Positions 17,363 through 26,326 of a DNA stretch of 64,000 bases are shown here, in pieces. The DNA is from Hephaestia caeni (GTDB lineage Bacteria > Pseudomonadota > Alphaproteobacteria > Sphingomonadales > Sphingomonadaceae). The notes beneath the pieces are model-generated. The model had not been told where the DNA came from. It ran no database searches and saw only the letters and a list, made by a program, of their open reading frames with translations. Position 1 is the stretch's first letter. Each line of letters opens with the position of its first letter. The stretch spans positions 372,001 to 436,000 of the forward strand of contig NZ_QXDC01000003.1 in assembly GCF_003550065.1 (NCBI RefSeq), read 5' to 3'. Position numbers and translations under genes: made by a program.

Positions 17363-19687
17363 ATGAAGATGCTCCGCCGCCTGACGCTTCCGCTCGCGCT
17401 GCTCGCCGCTCCCGCCTTCGCGCAGACCACGCCCTCGCCCTATGATACGGTCGATCCGTTCATCGGCACCGGCGGCGAGGGGCATACCTTCCCCGGCGCG
17501 GTGGCGCCGTTCGGGATGGTGCAATTGAGCCCCGACACCGACACCACCTGCACGATCCGCGACTGCTACGATCATGCGGCAGGCTATCGCTACGACGACA
17601 CGACGATCCAGGGGTTCAGCCACACGCATTTCTCGGGCGCGGGGCATTCGGATCTCGGCGATTTTCTGGTGATGCCGGTCGCCGGAGACACGGTGGCGCT
17701 CGAACCGGGCGATCCGAAGAAGCCCGGCACCGGCTATCGCCAGCATTTCGACCACCAGACCGAAATCGCGCAGCCCGGCTATTACGCGGTGACGCTGACC
17801 GATTCGAAAGTGCGCGCCGAGATGACCGCGGGCACGCGCGTCGGCGTTCATCGTTACACTTTCCCGGCGGGGCAGGCGGCGCATCTAGTGCTCGACCTGC
17901 GCCCCTCGCTCTACAATTATCCCGGCAAGGTCTTGTGGTCGTCGATTCGGCTGTGGCCCGACGGCACGATCACCGGCACCCGCCAGACGCGCGGCTGGGC
18001 GCCCGATCGCAAGCTCTATTTCGCGATGAAATTCTCCGCGCCGCTCGCCGATCATGCCTTCCTCGATACCGAGAAGCATGTGGCCTACAAGGGCTTCCAG
18101 GGGCCGGGGCGCGGGCAGGACGACCTTGCCGAGAAAGCCGGGCGCCAGCTTGTCGCGCGGCTCGATTTCGGGCGGCTCGCGCAGCCGCTCGAGGTCCGGG
18201 TCGCGATCTCGTCGGTCGACGAGGCGGGGGCGATGAACAACCTCACCGCCGAGCAGGGCGATTTCGACGCGATCCGCGCCAAGACCAAGGCGGCGTGGCA
18301 GAAAGCACTCGGCGCGGTCGAGATCGCGGCCGACGCCCCGATGCGCACGACGATGTACACCGCGCTCTACCACAGCCTGATCGCGCCCTCGGTATCGAGC
18401 GATGCCGACGGGCGCTGGCGCGGGCCGGACAACGCGGTCCACAAGGCCGACTTCACCGTACATTCGACCTTCTCGCTGTGGGACACGTTCCGCGCCGAGC
18501 ATCCGTTGCTCACGTTGGTTCAGCCCGAGGAGACCAACACCGATTTCGTCAAATCGCTGGTCGCGAGCCAGCGGGTGAGCCCGTTCGGCATCCTGCCCGT
18601 CTGGCAATTCCAGGGCCGCGAGACGTGGACGATGATCGGTTATCACGCGGTGCCCGTCATCGCCGACGCCTATATGAAAGGCATCAAGGGCTTCGACGCC
18701 AAGGCCGCGCTCGACGCGATGGTCGCGAGCGCGACCTACGGCCCGTACGGCGACCTCAAGGATTATATGGCGCTCGGCTACGTCCCGATCGACAGGGAGC
18801 CCGAGGCGGCATCCAAGACGGTCGAATACGCCTTCGACGATTGGACGATCGCGCAGATGGCGCGGAAGATGGGCGAGACCGACATCGCCGACCGGTTCGA
18901 GAAACGCTCGCTCAACTGGCGCAACAGTTTCGACGCCGAGACCGGCTTCCTGCGCGCGCGCAAGAGCGATGGCAGCTTCCGCACCCCCTTCGACCCCACC
19001 GCGATCAATTACGGCAGCGACTATACCGAGGGGAATGCCTGGCAATATTCGTGGTTCATGCCGCACGACGAAGGCGGGCTGATCCGGCTGCTCGGCGGCG
19101 ACGACGCAACCGTCAAGAAGCTCGACGCGATGTTCGAGTTCGACAATTCCAAGCTCGACTATAGCCATGCCGAGGACATCGCCGGGCTGATCGGCCAATA
19201 TATCCACGGCAACGAGCCGAGCCACCACGTCGCCTATATATACAATTACGCAGGCCACCCGTGGCGCACGCAGGAGCGACTCAAGCAGATCGTCGACAGC
19301 CAGTACAAGCCGACCCCCGATGGCCTCTCGGGCAATGACGATCTCGGCCAGATGTCGGCGTGGATGTTCTTCACCGGGCTCGGATTCTATCCGGTGGCGC
19401 CGGGGAGCAACCAATATGTGATCGGGCGGCCGTTCGTGGAGCGTGCGGTGCTCAACCTGCCGGGCGGCAAGCATTTCACGGTGCGCGCGGACCATCTGTC
19501 GGCGGCGAACCATTACGTCGGGCGCGTGCTACTGAACGGCAAGCCGTTGGCCAAGGGCTATGTCACCGACGCGCAGGTCCGCGCCGGGGGCGAATTGCGC
19601 TTCGTGATGCAGGCGACCCCCAACAAGGCCTGGGCGACCGCACCGGCGGACCGGCCCTATTCGCTGAGCGGATACGGGGCGGAGTAG
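17363..19687 (+). CDS. Exported GH92 family glycosidase (alpha-mannosidase family)
   Basis: A 774-residue glycoside hydrolase family 92 protein with signal peptide MKMLRRLTLPLALLAAPAFA. Typical motifs are DTVDPFIGTGGEGHTFPGA, GFSHTHFSGAGHSDLGDF, FSLWDTFRAEHPL, the C-terminal GLSGNDDLGQMSAWMFF and FTGLGFYPVAPG. Characterised members are calcium-dependent exo-alpha-mannosidases, often alpha-1,2. ATG 17363 is set by the signal peptide; an upstream extension would run through the tRNA gene. It sits beside the GH144 operon but on the opposite strand, with no operator seen directly upstream. A mannose-containing substrate is family inference. Confidence 0.9.
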   Translation: MKMLRRLTLPLALLAAPAFAQTTPSPYDTVDPFIGTGGEGHTFPGAVAPFGMVQLSPDTDTTCTIRDCYDHAAGYRYDDTTIQGFSHTHFSGAGHSDLGDFLVMPVAGDTVALEPGDPKKPGTGYRQHFDHQTEIAQPGYYAVTLTDSKVRAEMTAGTRVGVHRYTFPAGQAAHLVLDLRPSLYNYPGKVLWSSIRLWPDGTITGTRQTRGWAPDRKLYFAMKFSAPLADHAFLDTEKHVAYKGFQGPGRGQDDLAEKAGRQLVARLDFGRLAQPLEVRVAISSVDEAGAMNNLTAEQGDFDAIRAKTKAAWQKALGAVEIAADAPMRTTMYTALYHSLIAPSVSSDADGRWRGPDNAVHKADFTVHSTFSLWDTFRAEHPLLTLVQPEETNTDFVKSLVASQRVSPFGILPVWQFQGRETWTMIGYHAVPVIADAYMKGIKGFDAKAALDAMVASATYGPYGDLKDYMALGYVPIDREPEAASKTVEYAFDDWTIAQMARKMGETDIADRFEKRSLNWRNSFDAETGFLRARKSDGSFRTPFDPTAINYGSDYTEGNAWQYSWFMPHDEGGLIRLLGGDDATVKKLDAMFEFDNSKLDYSHAEDIAGLIGQYIHGNEPSHHVAYIYNYAGHPWRTQERLKQIVDSQYKPTPDGLSGNDDLGQMSAWMFFTGLGFYPVAPGSNQYVIGRPFVERAVLNLPGGKHFTVRADHLSAANHYVGRVLLNGKPLAKGYVTDAQVRAGGELRFVMQATPNKAWATAPADRPYSLSGYGAE

Positions 19688-19703
19688 AGGGTCGCCCCTT
19701 CCT

Positions 19704-19793
19704 CCGTCATGCCGGATTGGTTCCGGCATCCAACCATCCGCGAGCGACGGCGCTTGAGGCTCGTTGGACCCCGGAACAAGTCCGGGGTGACGG
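19704..19793. repeat. REP-like palindrome, GTCATGCCGGA...GTCCGGGGTGACGG family
   Basis: It starts with CCGTCATGCCGG, has two inner hairpins (GCCGGATTGGTTCCGGC and CCCCGGAACAAGTCCGGGG) and ends GTGACGG. The two ends are inverted near-copies. Related copies lie at 53451-53540 and 57994-58085. Confidence 0.85.
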
Positions 19794-19875
19794 GCGCGTA
19801 CAAGGAAACCGACGGAACCGTTCCGATCGGCCTGCGTAGGGCTTATTATCCCACCCACTTGCCAGAAAAGGGCCG

Positions 19876-20622
19876 ATGGCCTCCACAGATCTCGCGCGCC
19901 CGCCCGCCGGCCTGCTCGACGGCGCCAGTCTCTTCCTCGATTTCGACGGCACGCTGGTCGATCTTGCCGACCGACCCGGCGATGTCGCAGTCGATCCCGC
20001 GCTGATCGCGCTGCTCGACCGGTTGGCGCGGCGGCTCGACAACCGCATCGCGCTCGTCAGCGGCCGATCGGTCGCGCAACTCGACGGCTTTTTCGGCGAC
20101 GGCGGCAAGGCGCTGGCGGTGATTGGCAGTCACGGCGCCGAACATCGCACGATCGGCGGCGCGATCACGCGGCCCGACCGACCGCAAGCGCTCGATGCGG
20201 CGCAGAAGCTGATCGCCGAGACCTTCGCCGGGCGTGACGGCGTGGTGATCGAGGAAAAGAGCCTCGGCGTCGGCGTGCATTACCGGCTCGATCCATCGAG
20301 CGAGGGCGATGCGTGCGCGCTGGTCGAAAAGCTCGCCGCGGCGCACGGCCTGGGGGTGCAGCACGGCAAGATGATGGTCGAGCTGCGGCTGCCCGGCATC
20401 GACAAAGGCAGCGCGATCACGGCGATGCTCGGCGAGCCGCCCTTCGCGGGCCACCGTCCCGTCTTTCTGGGCGACGACCTGACCGACGAACCCGGCTTCG
20501 CGGCTTGCGCCGCGGCAGGCGGTGCCGGCGTGCTCGTCGGCTCCTTGCGCGAGACCGCGGCGACCTACCGGCTCGACAGCGTCGCGGCCGTGCATCTTTG
20601 GCTGAAGGAGGCTGCCCGATGA
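19876..20622 (+). CDS. otsB: Trehalose-6-phosphate phosphatase
   Basis: A 248-residue HAD-superfamily enzyme that removes phosphate from trehalose 6-phosphate. The nucleophile motif LFLDFDGTLVDL lies near residue 20 and the late metal-binding motif is VFLGDDLTDEPGF. It is first in a three-gene block with GH15 and otsA; its TGA overlaps the ATG of the GH15 gene (ATGA). ATG 19876 begins the conserved length; the region just upstream holds a REP-like repeat. Trehalose made here would serve as an osmotic or stress protectant. Confidence 0.92.
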   Translation: MASTDLARPPAGLLDGASLFLDFDGTLVDLADRPGDVAVDPALIALLDRLARRLDNRIALVSGRSVAQLDGFFGDGGKALAVIGSHGAEHRTIGGAITRPDRPQALDAAQKLIAETFAGRDGVVIEEKSLGVGVHYRLDPSSEGDACALVEKLAAAHGLGVQHGKMMVELRLPGIDKGSAITAMLGEPPFAGHRPVFLGDDLTDEPGFAACAAAGGAGVLVGSLRETAATYRLDSVAAVHLWLKEAAR

Positions 20623-22415
20623 CCGCGACGCTCGATCTCTGGCCGATCGGCAATTGCCAGGTCTCCGCGCTGATCGATCGTTCGGGCCGGTTCGTGTGGG
20701 GCTGCACCCCGCGCGTCGACGGCGACCCCGCCTTCTGCTCGCTGCTCGACGACGAGCCGCCCGCGGGCGAGGGCGCCTATGGCTTCTGGGAGATCGACCT
20801 CGACGGCGCGGTCGAGACGACCCAATCCTATATCCGCAACACGCCGATCCTGGTGACGCGACATGCCGACGACGCCGGCAACGCGATCGAGGTGATCGAT
20901 TTCTGCCCGCGCTTCAAGCGCAACGGGCGGATGTACCGCCCGGTCGCGTTCGTGCGGATCGTGCGGCCCGTCGCCGGCTCCCCCCGCGTGCGCATCCGGC
21001 TGCGCCCGGCGCGCAACTGGGGCGAGCGGATGGCCGAGCATACGCGCGGCTCCAACCATATCCGCTATCTGCTCGAACAGGAGGTGCTCCGGCTTTCGAC
21101 CACGGCCCCGGTCGGCTGGGTGCGCGACGAGCGGCTGTTCCGCGTCGAGCGGCCGCTGCATTTCTTCCTCGGCCCCGACGAGAGTTTCGCGACCGAGATC
21201 GCCGCGTCGCTCGACCACATGCTCGATCATACCATCGCCGAATGGCAGCATTGGGCGCGCGGGCTCGCCACCCCGGTCGAGTGGCAGGAAGCGGTGATCC
21301 GATCGGCGATCACGCTCAAATTGTGCCAGCATGAGGAGACCGGCGCGATCGTCGCTGCGCTGACCACGTCGATCCCCGAATATGCCGATTCGGGGCGCAA
21401 CTGGGATTACCGCTTCTGCTGGATCCGCGACGCTTATTACACGGTGCAGGCGTTGAACCGGCTCGGCGCGCTCGACGTGCTCGAAGGCTATCTCGAATAT
21501 CTGCGCAACATCGTCGACAATGCGGCCGGCGGGCATATCCAGCCGCTCTACGGCGTCGGCGGTGAGGCCCGGCTGATCGAATATGAGGCCAAGGCGCTTT
21601 CAGGCTATCGCGGCATGGGGCCGGTGCGCGTCGGCAACGAGGCCTATGAGCAAATCCAGCACGATGCCTATGGCCAGATCGTGCTTTCCAATGTGCAGGC
21701 ATTCTTCGACCAGCGGTTGCTGCGCGTCGCGGGGACGGCGGATTTCGAAGCGCTCGAGCCGATCGGCGAGCGCGCTTGGAAGGCATATGACCAACCCGAT
21801 GCCGGGATCTGGGAATTGCGCACCAAATCCTATGTCCACACCTATTCGGCGGCGATGTGCTGGGCGGCGTGCGACCGGCTCGCCAACGCCGCCGCCACGC
21901 TCGGCCTCGTCGATCGCGCCGAATTCTGGCAAGAGCGCGCCGACACAATGCGCGCCCGGATCGAGGACGCGGCGTGGCGCGAGGACGCCGGGCATCTCTC
22001 CGCGACCTTCGCCGGCGACAATCTCGACGCGAGCCTGCTGCAATTGCTCGAGCTGCGTTTCCTCGCGCCCGACGATCCGCGCTTTCGCGGCACGCTTAAG
22101 GTGGTCGAAGAAGGGCTGCGGCGCGGCGGCTATATGCTGCGCTATGCCACCGAGGACGATTTCGGCCTGCCGCACACCGCATTCAACGTCTGCACCTTCT
22201 GGCTGATCGAGGCGCTCCACGCGACCGGCCGCAACGAGGATGCGCGCATCCTGTTCGAAGAGATGCTCGCCCGGCGCACACCCGCGGGGCTGCTCAGCGA
22301 AGATATCGACCCGGCGACCGGCGACCTATGGGGAAACTATCCGCAGACCTATTCGCTGGTAGGTATGATCAACTGCGCCGTGCTGTTGAGCAAACCGTGG
22401 AGCACAATCCGCTGA
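20619..22415 (+). CDS. GH15 family glycoside hydrolase (probable trehalase or glucoamylase)
   Basis: A 598-residue cytoplasmic protein (no signal peptide) with an N-terminal trehalase-like beta-sandwich domain and a GH15 (alpha/alpha)6 catalytic domain from about residue 220. GH15 signatures are GRNWDYRFCWIRDAYY and LLSEDIDPATGDLWGNYPQ, the latter with a catalytic Glu. GH15 contains both glucoamylases and acid trehalases. Position between otsB and otsA, overlapping both (4 and 19 bases), suggests it acts in trehalose turnover, as in mycobacterial GH15 trehalases; glucoamylase activity is the alternative. Confidence 0.88.
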   Translation: MTATLDLWPIGNCQVSALIDRSGRFVWGCTPRVDGDPAFCSLLDDEPPAGEGAYGFWEIDLDGAVETTQSYIRNTPILVTRHADDAGNAIEVIDFCPRFKRNGRMYRPVAFVRIVRPVAGSPRVRIRLRPARNWGERMAEHTRGSNHIRYLLEQEVLRLSTTAPVGWVRDERLFRVERPLHFFLGPDESFATEIAASLDHMLDHTIAEWQHWARGLATPVEWQEAVIRSAITLKLCQHEETGAIVAALTTSIPEYADSGRNWDYRFCWIRDAYYTVQALNRLGALDVLEGYLEYLRNIVDNAAGGHIQPLYGVGGEARLIEYEAKALSGYRGMGPVRVGNEAYEQIQHDAYGQIVLSNVQAFFDQRLLRVAGTADFEALEPIGERAWKAYDQPDAGIWELRTKSYVHTYSAAMCWAACDRLANAAATLGLVDRAEFWQERADTMRARIEDAAWREDAGHLSATFAGDNLDASLLQLLELRFLAPDDPRFRGTLKVVEEGLRRGGYMLRYATEDDFGLPHTAFNVCTFWLIEALHATGRNEDARILFEEMLARRTPAGLLSEDIDPATGDLWGNYPQTYSLVGMINCAVLLSKPWSTIR

Positions 22416-23779
22416 GCCGCCTGATCGTCATCTCGAACCGCGTTTCCGCGCCCCAGCCCGAACAGCCCGCCGCGCAAGGCGGGCTCGCGGTCGCGCTCAC
22501 CGCGGCGCTGCGGGAAAGCGACGGCATCTGGTTCGGCTGGTCGGGCGACATCGGCGCGCGGCACGATCTCCATTTCGAGACCTATGGCGGCGTCACTTCG
22601 GGCACGATCGACCTGTCGGAGCAGGATATCGAGGAATATTACAACGGCTACGCCAACCGGACGCTGTGGCCATTGTTCCATTACCGGCTCGATCTCACCG
22701 AGTTCGAGCGCACCTTCCAGGGCGGCTACGAGCGCGTCAACGAGGCGTTCGCGCGGATCATCGCGCCGCATATCGATGCCGACGATCTCGTCTGGGTGCA
22801 CGATTACCACATGATCCCGCTGGGTTGGCTGCTGCGCCAGCAGGGCCTGGCCAACCGGATGGGGTTCTTCCTCCACATCCCCTGGCCGCCGACGCGGCTG
22901 CTGGTGGCGCTGCCCGATCACCGCCGGCTGGTCGAGGCGCTGTTCGCCTATGACGTGATCGGCTTCCAGGCCGAGGAATGGCTCGAATCGTTCCGCCATT
23001 ACGTGACGCATGAAATGGGCGGCACGCTGGGGCCGGACGATACGCTGACCGTCGGCGGCCGCACGATCCGCGCGATCGCCTGCCCGATCGGGATCGACGC
23101 GCAGGATTTCATCGCCAGCGCAGCGAGCGCCACCGCCCGCGACGTGCAACAGCGAATGCGGGAGAGCGGCACCGGGCGCGGCCTGATCGTCGGCGTCGAC
23201 CGGCTCGATTATTCGAAGGGGCTCGCCGAACGTTTCCTCGGCTACGAGCGCTTCCTCGATGAGCATCCGGACCGGCACGCGCGCGTCTATCTGCTCCAGA
23301 TCGCGCCGCCCTCGCGCAGCGATGTCGAGACCTATCAGAACATCCGCGATTCGCTCGACCAGCTTTCAGGGCGGATCAACGGCGCCCATGCCGATATCGA
23401 CTGGGTGCCGATCCGCTACGTCAATCGCGGCTATCCGCGCGAGGCGCTGGCGGGCGTCTATCGCGCGGCGCGGATCGGGCTGGTGACGCCCTTGCGCGAC
23501 GGGATGAACCTGGTCGCCAAGGAATATGTGGCGGCGCAGGATCCCGCCGATCCCGGCGTGCTCATCCTGTCGCGCTTCGCGGGCGCGGCCGAGCAGCTCA
23601 CCAACGCGCTGCTGATCAACCCTTACAGCGCCGACGACATTTCCGACGCGATCGACAAGGCGCTGTCGATGCCAAAGGAGGAGCGGATCGCGCGCTGGCG
23701 GCCGATGTTCGAGAACGTGCGCGACCACGATGTGGTGTGGTGGCGCAAGCGCTTCACCGAAGCGCTGGAAGCGGTTTAA
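22397..23779 (+). CDS. otsA: Trehalose-6-phosphate synthase
   Basis: GT20 enzyme (460 residues) that makes trehalose 6-phosphate from UDP-glucose and glucose 6-phosphate. Motifs: RLIVISNRV at the start, WVHDYHMIPL, FLHIPWPP, VGVDRLDYSKGL and the nucleotide-sugar region TPLRDGMNLVAKEY. No ATG lies close to the conserved start; GTG 22397, inside the end of the GH15 gene, is the best candidate, giving a length near the usual 470. Translational coupling with the upstream gene is likely. Confidence 0.93.
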   Translation: MEHNPLSRLIVISNRVSAPQPEQPAAQGGLAVALTAALRESDGIWFGWSGDIGARHDLHFETYGGVTSGTIDLSEQDIEEYYNGYANRTLWPLFHYRLDLTEFERTFQGGYERVNEAFARIIAPHIDADDLVWVHDYHMIPLGWLLRQQGLANRMGFFLHIPWPPTRLLVALPDHRRLVEALFAYDVIGFQAEEWLESFRHYVTHEMGGTLGPDDTLTVGGRTIRAIACPIGIDAQDFIASAASATARDVQQRMRESGTGRGLIVGVDRLDYSKGLAERFLGYERFLDEHPDRHARVYLLQIAPPSRSDVETYQNIRDSLDQLSGRINGAHADIDWVPIRYVNRGYPREALAGVYRAARIGLVTPLRDGMNLVAKEYVAAQDPADPGVLILSRFAGAAEQLTNALLINPYSADDISDAIDKALSMPKEERIARWRPMFENVRDHDVVWWRKRFTEALEAV

Positions 23780-23787
23780 GGCGCGGC

Positions 23788-25329
23788 CTACAGCCCCAGC
23801 GTCCGTTCCAGCCACCGCGCCGCCGCATCGGGCGTGCGCTTGTCGGAATCACGATCGACCATGTAATTGGCCTCGCGCATCGCCGCGACGGGTATCGCGC
23901 CGACCAGCGGTTGCAGTGCCGTCACGATCTTCGCATCATCCGCCCGCTTTGGTGCGAGCAGTAGGATCGCGTCGTAGCCGGGGATTGCGCCCTTCGGATC
24001 GGAAACCACCGTCAGATGCTGCGCCGCAATCCGGCCGTCCGAGGAGAAAGCGGAGATCACGTCGGCGCGCCCGCTTGCGAGCGCGCGATACATGAAGCTG
24101 GGCGTATAGCGTTGGGTGGCGGCGAAGCGCAGGCCGTAGGCATCGCGCACCGCGGCCCATTCGGGGCGTTCGAGGAATTCGAGGTCCGACCCCAGCGTCA
24201 GTCGCGGCGCCTGCCGGGCAAGATCGCCGAGCGTCGCGATGTCTCGCCGTTTCGCATCGTCGCTGCGCATCGCGAAGGCATAGGCGTTCTCGAACCCGAG
24301 CGCGCCGAGCAGCCGTACGCCATCCGTCTGGCGCGTCCACTCGCCCACAAGCTGCACGATGCGGGGGCGCGGCGGGACATCGGTTCGGTGCATCGCGTTG
24401 GTCCACAAGGTGCCCGAATAATCGACATAGACATCGATATCACCGCTCGCGAGCGCCTGATAGATCACCGCCGAGCCCAGTCCCTCGCGATAGCGTACGC
24501 GGTATCCCGCGGCCTCCAGCCGATGCCCGATCACGCGCGCGAGCACATATTGTTCGGAGAAATTCTTGGCGCCGACGGTGATCGTGCGCGCCTGCCCGCC
24601 GCCCGCCCAGATCGGCGCGAGCGCAAGCGCGATTCCTGCACCGAGCAGCCCGATCCCAGCCCATATCCGTCCGCGCCGCCGCATGGCGATGCCGCGCTCG
24701 ATCAGCCCGAGCAACGCATCGGCAACGAGCGCGAGCAACGCCGCCGCGGCGCACCCGGCGAGCACCAGCGCCCAGTTCTGCGTCTGCAAGCCGGCGAAGA
24801 TCAGATCGCCCAGACTCGGCTGGCCAACCGTGGTCGACAGCGTCGCGGCGCCGATCGTCCACACCGCCGCGGTACGGATGCCCGCCATCACGATCGGCAC
24901 GACCAGCGGCGCTTCGACCAGCCGCAGCTTTTGCGCGGCCGTCATGCCCACGCCGTCGGCGGCCTCGATGATCGCGGGATCGATCCCGGCAAGCCCGGTC
25001 ACCGCGTTCCTGAGGATCGGCAGCAGCGCATAGAGCGACAGCGCGAGCAGCGCGGGCAGGAAGCCGAGCGCGGGGATGCCGCCGCCGACCAGTGCCGACA
25101 GCCACAAGAGCAACGGATAGAACAGCGCGAGCAGCGCCAGCGACGGGATCGTCTGGACAAGGCTCGCGAACCCCAGCGTCACACGCGCGACACCGGCATG
25201 GCGCGCCGATAGAATCGCCAGCGGCAGGCTGATCGCCAGCCCGGCCACCAGCGCGGCTGCTGCGAGCAACACATGCGCCGCGAGCAGATCCGGCACGCGG
25301 GCGAGAGCATCGAGGAAGGCGCGCGTCAT
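23788..25329 (-). CDS. Osmoprotectant ABC transporter, permease fused to substrate-binding protein
   Basis: A 513-residue fusion. Residues ~1-215 are an inner-membrane permease of the glycine betaine/choline type, with the EAA-like loop AADGVGMTAAQKLRLVEAPL. After a further membrane segment near 220-240, residues ~245-513 are an OpuAC-type binding protein (ITVGAKNFSEQYVLARVIGH; DIDVYVDYSGTLW). Tethering anchors the receptor on the periplasmic face. The ATPase gene lies directly upstream on the same strand, separated by a palindromic repeat. Likely substrates are betaine, choline or similar osmolytes; the neighbouring trehalose genes fit an osmotic role. Confidence 0.9.
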   Translation of the reverse strand: MTRAFLDALARVPDLLAAHVLLAAAALVAGLAISLPLAILSARHAGVARVTLGFASLVQTIPSLALLALFYPLLLWLSALVGGGIPALGFLPALLALSLYALLPILRNAVTGLAGIDPAIIEAADGVGMTAAQKLRLVEAPLVVPIVMAGIRTAAVWTIGAATLSTTVGQPSLGDLIFAGLQTQNWALVLAGCAAAALLALVADALLGLIERGIAMRRRGRIWAGIGLLGAGIALALAPIWAGGGQARTITVGAKNFSEQYVLARVIGHRLEAAGYRVRYREGLGSAVIYQALASGDIDVYVDYSGTLWTNAMHRTDVPPRPRIVQLVGEWTRQTDGVRLLGALGFENAYAFAMRSDDAKRRDIATLGDLARQAPRLTLGSDLEFLERPEWAAVRDAYGLRFAATQRYTPSFMYRALASGRADVISAFSSDGRIAAQHLTVVSDPKGAIPGYDAILLLAPKRADDAKIVTALQPLVGAIPVAAMREANYMVDRDSDKRTPDAAARWLERTLGL

Positions 25330-25333
25330 ATGC

Positions 25334-25427
25334 CGTCATCCCCGCGAAAGCGGGGACCCATCTCCCCCCTCCGGGATCGTTCGGAACAGATGTTTGGAGA
25401 TGGGTCCCCGCTTTCGCGGGGATGACG
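25334..25427. repeat. Palindromic pair, GTCATCCCCGCGAAAGCGGGG family, inside ABC operon
   Basis: Arms 25334-25365 and 25397-25427 are near-perfect inverted copies. The element fills the gap between the ATPase gene and the permease/binding-protein gene, so it is transcribed with them and could form a strong RNA hairpin. Confidence 0.88.
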
Positions 25428-25438
25428 ATAATGGTTAA

Positions 25439-26224
25439 TCATACCCCCGCCTCCAGCGCCCGCAGCCGCCGCGCCTGATCGCGGGGGACTGCCACCAGCG
25501 CATCCGCCACCGCCCCGCCCTCGCCCGCGAGCAATACGCGCGGGGTGGCGTCGGCGACGATCCGGCCCGCCTGCATCACCAGGACGCGATCGGCGAGCAG
25601 GAGCGCCTCGGCCATATCGTGTGTCACCATGATCGTGGTGAGGCCGAGCGTGTCGTGCAGGCCCCGCACGGCCGCGCCCAGTTGCTCGCGCGTGACGGGA
25701 TCGAGCGCGCCGAACGGCTCGTCCATCAGCATCAACCCGGGTTCCGTCGCCAGCGCCCGCGCGACGCCGACCCGCTGGCGCTGCCCGCCCGACAGCGCCT
25801 CGGGCATCCGCTCGGCCAGATCGCGCGGCAGATCGACCAGATCGAGCAGGTCGCCGACGCGCACGTCGTTGCGTCGCTCGCCTTCGAGCCGCAGCCCGAT
25901 CGCGATGTTCTCGGCCACAGTCATATGCGGGAACAGCCCGACATTCTGGAAGATGTAGCCGATCCGCCGCCGCAGCCGGTGTGGCTCGATCGTGTCGACC
26001 GGATCACCGTCGATCAGCACGCGGCCCGCGCTCGGTTCGACCAGCCGGTTAACCGTCTTGAGCAAGGTCGACTTGCCCGATCCCGACGCGCCGACCAGCG
26101 CGACGAAGCCGCCCGCCGCGATCGCCACCGACACCCCGTCGACCGCCACCGTGCCGCCCGGATAGCGCTTGACGACCGCGTCGAACGCGACCGACGGGCC
26201 GTGGGGGAAAGGAGCGGCTGGCAT
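25439..26224 (-). CDS. Osmoprotectant ABC transporter ATP-binding protein
   Basis: A 261-residue ABC ATPase with Walker A GASGSGKST, signature LSGGQRQRVGVARAL, Walker B LMDEPFGALDP and switch His in VTHDMAEALLLADR. It resembles ProV/OpuCA-type subunits but is too short to carry the C-terminal CBS domains that sense ionic strength in many of them. It pairs with the fused permease/binding protein downstream. The start at 26224 gives MPAAPFPHGPSVAFDAV; an internal start would be possible. Confidence 0.92.
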   Translation of the reverse strand: MPAAPFPHGPSVAFDAVVKRYPGGTVAVDGVSVAIAAGGFVALVGASGSGKSTLLKTVNRLVEPSAGRVLIDGDPVDTIEPHRLRRRIGYIFQNVGLFPHMTVAENIAIGLRLEGERRNDVRVGDLLDLVDLPRDLAERMPEALSGGQRQRVGVARALATEPGLMLMDEPFGALDPVTREQLGAAVRGLHDTLGLTTIMVTHDMAEALLLADRVLVMQAGRIVADATPRVLLAGEGGAVADALVAVPRDQARRLRALEAGV

Positions 26225-26326
26225 CGCGCGGGATAGTGAGCGGCGCGGCGGACGGCGTCAAACGCCGCGTGATCGCGCTGGCATTGCACGCGATTGTGCG
26301 GGATGATCGCGGCAAAGGAGAGGGGC

